A DNA stretch of 8,339 nucleotides from CBDTYW01 sp965364735 (GTDB lineage Bacteria > Actinomycetota > Nitriliruptoria > Nitriliruptorales > Nitriliruptoraceae): contig CBDTYW010000168.1 of NCBI GenBank assembly GCA_965364735.1, positions 1-8,339 on the forward strand. The letters are read 5' to 3'. A model generated the notes under the pieces. It was given only the letters and a program-made list of their open reading frames with translations. It did not search any database and was not told where the DNA came from. A program made the position numbers and the translations under genes. This document shows positions 6,701 to 8,339 of this stretch, one piece after another (within the stretch, counting starts at the first letter, position 1; every line of letters starts with the position of its first letter).

Positions 6701-7824
6701 GCGACACGACGGTCGAGATCACGGTGACGTTCGACACCGGAGGGGCGCTGGGCGAGCGGACGGCGACCGTCCGTCCTCGCGTCCGCGGCTTCGCGTTCAG
6801 CACCGTCGACTCGACCGCTCGGACCACGATCGCCGCTGGCGTCCCCGCTGGCGGCGACGAAGATCGCACGACACGCGTGTTCGGCACGACGCGGACGGCG
6901 ACCGCCGCCCGCGTGTCCGCGGTCACCTTCCCCGACGGCGGCTCCGACACCGTCGTGCTCGCACGCTCCGACCAGTACCCGGACGCGCTGGCGGGCGCGC
7001 CGTTGGCCAAGGCCCTCGGCGGCCCGATCCTGCTGACCTCGCCCAGCGGACTGTCCGACGATGCCCGGCTGGAGATCGACCGGCTCGGAGCAACGCATGC
7101 AGTCCTGCTCGGCGGCATCGGGGCGTTGTCCGAATCGGTCCGCGAGGACGTCGAAAACGAAGGGTTGACGACCGAACGCATCGCGGGCGACAACCGGTTC
7201 GAGACCGCCGGTCGGATCGCGGACCGCGTCGTGAGCGAGGCGGGCACCCCGTCAGGATCGGGCACCGTCTACGTGGTCGAGGGTTCCAACGCGGATCCGA
7301 GCCGAGGCTGGCCGGACGCGCTGGCCGCGGCCCCGCTGGCGGCGTTCGCCGACGTGCCCATCCTCCTGGTGACGCGCGACGCGGTCCCGACCGCGACGCG
7401 TGCCACGCTCGAGCGACTGCGCCCCGCGGACGCCGTCATCGTCGGCGGACAGGCGGCCGTCTCCGACTCGGTCGCAACCGACATCCGCGGTGCTGGCGTC
7501 TCGGTGTTCCGGTCGAGCGGAGCCTCGCGCTACGACACCGCCCGCGTCGTGGCGGAGTTCGCGCGTGCGCAGGGCATGTCGGAGTCGACGCTCTGGGTCG
7601 CGACGGGGGTCGCGTTCCCTGATGCGCTCGTGGCCGGCCCTGCGGTCGGGGCTGCCGGAGATCTGCTGCTCCTGGTGCACCCCAATGACCTCAGCCGGTC
7701 CCCCGCGGCCACGGAGTTCATCACCGAACACCGGACGACCATCACGCGGATCCGCGTGCTCGGTGGGCCGGGGGCCGTGAGCGACGAGGTCGTCGACCAG
7801 CTCGACGCGCTGCTCGACCCCTGA
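3703..7824 (+). CDS. Secreted SGNH/GDSL hydrolase with triple CWB2 cell-wall-binding repeats
   Basis: A 1373-residue multidomain exported protein. Residues 1-31 form a Sec signal peptide: positive MTSRTHPAAR, a hydrophobic core, and likely cleavage after GRA. Residues 32 to about 293 are a beta-rich domain, with CLCEGWGVAD near its start and NTFIFGMRNAGF at its end; I cannot name the family. An EF-hand-like loop, DIDGNGRADATE, lies at 379-390. The SGNH hydrolase domain spans about 402-692: nucleophile S411 in GDSYTAGDG, oxyanion glycine G473 in ACSGATT, N512 in GGND, and H671 in LHPNAAGH. The residue three before the histidine is serine, not aspartate. Six cysteines (431, 471, 523, 528, 590, 654) suit three disulfides. 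This pattern matches the Streptomyces scabies esterase type, so acyl-ester hydrolysis outside the cell is likely. After an Ala/Asp-rich linker come two Ig-like modules (about 759-943) and a Calx-beta-like module (about 944-1046). Three CWB2 repeats (about 1057-1373) should give non-covalent envelope attachment; no LPXTG motif or C-terminal membrane helix is seen. It is divergent from the TetR gene. Confidence 0.92.
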   Translation: MTSRTHPAARTALAALLFAAVLLVPASPGRAETVTDTIVSNGTISLGINDTGNLIAGPPSEAVGLRFDRNGHDAITPGCLCEGWGVADRTSAVSGWAGRNDGVSNVTVESFEVTSAFVRSIVLVGPTYRVTHTYRSSPATSNLFEALVEIENLSDADVNTRYRRVLDWDVPPSEFEEHVSSFGSSRLLGEVTNNGFATLDPLDEASDRGARGNFTDFGPADQGISIDVEVVQPPGDTAEFLLFFGAAPSELTAQRAVTAASMEYHSLAQPTDEDGAPTGIPNTFIFGMRNAGFSVVPDEFLRVVGEDASYELLVPADVAAENIGIGANVVSGRNDGDALRCTLLFGLIDSLCFTQAATEMWVTYGSKEAGYDEIGVFLDIDGNGRADATEPIDAVSQLWIEPTSLVAMGDSYTAGDGAGAYVSGAAAPASCNVSRNGFPHLMTVPGRQDESVVKAAARQPDDDVMFDVIACSGATTSQMLAGGRGQAGRPAQMDQGAITAGTDVVVLTAGGNDLGFGTLAQSCLLSRCLGATDPALSGLTPEDWITARLPGVRSDIETLLTQIRGAAPNATIFLVGYPRLFPSDPAGQRCVELGESAFFGTLEADEQDFFNETSARLNAQLEEAAAAKDAEFIDAARIFTGHELRSLIRGDDTCAANTSWINGVIGSSSLHPNAAGHAAIADAIRLETLSRYLSGIDTNLAGWPASDDLPADQNLGQRIADDQAAGAATDAAARSVRRDAGPRDEARVEPAAVDPEAIPVLTHLQVRPLGTPGCSQHAIGGSNLDVAASGFAPGSAVEFFARRDGEAAFPLSTATADDDGAVAETLRLPVETSILRLTAVGETTDEALITAMAVFSVGDTGPDCDLVAPTGTIDAPDDGATYAALADVEATFACADDDEVASCRGTNVVGDPVDTRPGFHAFHVDASDLSGNSTRTTATYQAGTWVAATGPTNVDSDATGATYVITRSGGDGTAEPVEVTLEYGGSASTFGPANVTIPAGDTTVEITVTFDTGGALGERTATVRPRVRGFAFSTVDSTARTTIAAGVPAGGDEDRTTRVFGTTRTATAARVSAVTFPDGGSDTVVLARSDQYPDALAGAPLAKALGGPILLTSPSGLSDDARLEIDRLGATHAVLLGGIGALSESVREDVENEGLTTERIAGDNRFETAGRIADRVVSEAGTPSGSGTVYVVEGSNADPSRGWPDALAAAPLAAFADVPILLVTRDAVPTATRATLERLRPADAVIVGGQAAVSDSVATDIRGAGVSVFRSSGASRYDTARVVAEFARAQGMSESTLWVATGVAFPDALVAGPAVGAAGDLLLLVHPNDLSRSPAATEFITEHRTTITRIRVLGGPGAVSDEVVDQLDALLDP
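6871..7821 (+). repeat. Three tandem CWB2 (cell wall binding repeat 2) coding repeats
   Basis: Three diverged repeats of about 100 residues each begin near residues 1057, 1157 and 1266 of the surface hydrolase. Each shows an RxxGxxRxxTA-like opening (RIAGDNRFETA, FRSSGASRYDTA; first copy weaker), then a PDALAGAP-like block (YPDALAGAP, WPDALAAAP, FPDALVAGP), a PILL- or LLLL-type strand, and a closing GG-x-x-A-V/L-S motif (LLGGIGALS, IVGGQAAVS, VLGGPGAVS). In clostridia three CWB2 modules together bind an anionic cell-wall polymer and anchor S-layer proteins. The actinobacterial ligand is not known to me. The second copy has a short insertion before PDALA. Confidence 0.9.
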
Positions 7825-7895
7825 TCCCGGCGATGTCATCACCCGTTCACCTGATCCGGGACGAACGCTCGAGCGGCTGTCGTTGGCCAAGGTGA
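7825..7895. other. Intergenic stretch after the surface hydrolase
   Basis: This 71-bp stretch separates the stop of the surface hydrolase from the first open codon of the DM13 remnant. TCCCGG (7825-7830) and CCGGGA (7856-7861) form a widely spaced weak inverted repeat with no T-run, so I do not call a terminator. An ATG at 7833 opens only 20 codons and stops at the TGA just before the remnant. No signal peptide or membrane segment, which a DM13 protein would be expected to have upstream, is coded in any frame. Confidence 0.5.
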
Positions 7896-8275
7896 CCAGG
7901 ACCGGCGCCGACGGACGAGCTCGCTGAGCCCACCGGGCCACGGCTGCTCGCGAGCGGGCCGTTTCAGGACCGCACCCACGCGACGAGCGGCACGGCGGCG
8001 TTCTTCGAGCTCGAAGATGGCAGCCGGGTCCTTCGCATCGAGGACCTGCAGACCGACAACGATCCGGACCTCTTCGTCTACCTCGACACCGACGCAGCCG
8101 ACGCGCCGAGCTCGGCGTATGACGGCGGGTCGACCTCGGTCGCCTCAAGGGCAACATCGGTGACCAGACATACGTGATCCCGGACGACGTCGACCTCGAC
8201 GACTTCCCCACGGTCATCATCTGGTCCGACCGCTTCTCCGTCACCTTCGGCACCGCGACGCTCACCCCCACCTGA
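7896..8275 (+). pseudogene. DM13-domain protein remnant, N-terminally truncated and frameshifted
   Basis: Two adjoining plus-strand frames together encode one DM13 domain. The first (7896 to about 8126) gives GPFQDRTHATSGTAAFFELE, then DGSRVLRIEDLQTDNDPDLF and VYL. The second (about 8129-8275) gives VDLGRLKGNIGDQTYVIPDD, then FPTVIIWSDRFSVTFGTATL and a TGA stop. These match the DM13 pattern GTA...DGSRVLRLEDFxTxNGPDLxVYL...YVDLGxLKGNIGDQNYxIP...VVIWCxxFSVxFG, a domain predicted to act in redox or electron transfer. Adding one G to the run at 8127-8129 restores a continuous domain, so a one-base deletion, real or a sequencing error, separates the halves. No ATG, GTG or TTG start lies in the first frame after the TGA at 7893, and the usual N-terminal export or membrane segment is missing. 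The cysteine expected in the IWC motif is serine (8225-8227). Most likely a decaying gene; a sequencing error could explain the shift but not the missing N-terminus. Confidence 0.8.
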
Positions 8276-8285
8276 CCCGCCGACC

Positions 8286-8335
8286 CCGCCGAGCGACGGA
8301 AAAACCTGCACCACGCAGGTCTCGACGCTCGGCGG
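8286..8335. repeat. Outer 10-bp inverted repeat enclosing a terminator
   Basis: CCGCCGAGCG at 8286-8295 is exactly repeated in inverse as CGCTCGGCGG at 8326-8335. Three further pairable positions follow inward after one mismatch. A second hairpin lies inside. The arrangement sits right after the DM13 remnant, between two units that converge here. Confidence 0.65.
8300..8320 (-). terminator. Intrinsic terminator for a minus-strand gene beyond the right edge
   Basis: Read on the minus strand, ACCTGC, loop GTGGT and GCAGGT form a 6-bp stem that runs directly into TTTTT. Read on the plus strand there is no T-run after the stem, so it serves a minus-strand transcript coming from outside the window. 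The stem is short for a high-GC genome, but the outer 10-bp inverted repeat could stabilise it. Confidence 0.6.
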
Positions 8336-8339
8336 AACA

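Noticed and set aside
5449..7098. 549-codon minus-strand frame opposite the surface hydrolase
   Set aside because: Low-complexity Arg/Gly/Val-rich translation with no domains; the sense strand encodes recognisable SGNH and CWB2 motifs.
7825..7861. Terminator after the surface hydrolase
   Set aside because: The TCCCGG/CCGGGA arms are only 6 bp, about 25 bases apart, with no T-run.
7833..7895. 20-codon frame between the hydrolase and the DM13 remnant
   Set aside because: No ribosome site, no hydrophobic segment, and it ends in TGA before the DM13 domain. Too short to support as a gene.
7252..8271. 339-codon minus-strand frame over the end of the hydrolase and the DM13 remnant
   Set aside because: No recognisable motifs, and it is opposite conserved CWB2 and DM13 protein sequence, so it is a shadow.

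Overview
The window is high-GC DNA with dense coding and strong GC bias at third codon positions, which is why long antisense shadow frames are common. Together with a CYP124/125-type P450, a TetR regulator, a flavin/Rieske oxidoreductase, triple cell-wall-binding (CWB2) repeats and a DM13 domain, this points to an actinobacterium. Acidimicrobiia or Nitriliruptoria would fit the CWB2 and DM13 content, but the class cannot be fixed from this window. I see no tRNA, rRNA, CRISPR array, transposase or attachment site.

Layout, left to right. Positions 1-19 hold a strong GC hairpin, probably the end of a unit outside the window. A FAD-dependent oxidoreductase with a C-terminal Rieske [2Fe-2S] domain (99-1586, +) converges with a cytochrome P450 (1588-2856, -); the two stop codons are 1 bp apart. 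The P450 lies 63 bp downstream of a TetR-family regulator (2920-3531, -), probably in one operon. The promoter zone of the regulator carries a 26-bp imperfect palindrome (3547-3572), a good candidate operator. Divergent from the regulator, across about 170 bp, is a 1373-residue secreted protein (3703-7824, +): signal peptide, an unnamed beta-rich N-terminal domain, an EF-hand-like loop, an SGNH/GDSL hydrolase domain of the Streptomyces-esterase type, beta-sandwich modules, and three C-terminal CWB2 repeats that should hold it on the cell envelope.

The last 515 bp contain no intact gene. They hold a degraded DM13-domain coding sequence (about 7896-8275) that lacks a start codon and N-terminus and has a one-base frameshift at a G run. 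The window ends in nested inverted repeats that form an intrinsic terminator for a minus-strand gene beyond the right edge.

How the parts may work together is inference. The TetR-P450 pair looks like a ligand-controlled unit for oxidising a lipid-like substrate (branched fatty chain, terpenoid or sterol side chain). The secreted esterase shares the divergent regulatory region and could release or remodel an acyl substrate outside the cell, but no sequence feature proves joint regulation. The flavin/Rieske protein is convergent and so not in the same operon. The least explained items are the N-terminal domain of the surface hydrolase and the DM13 remnant.
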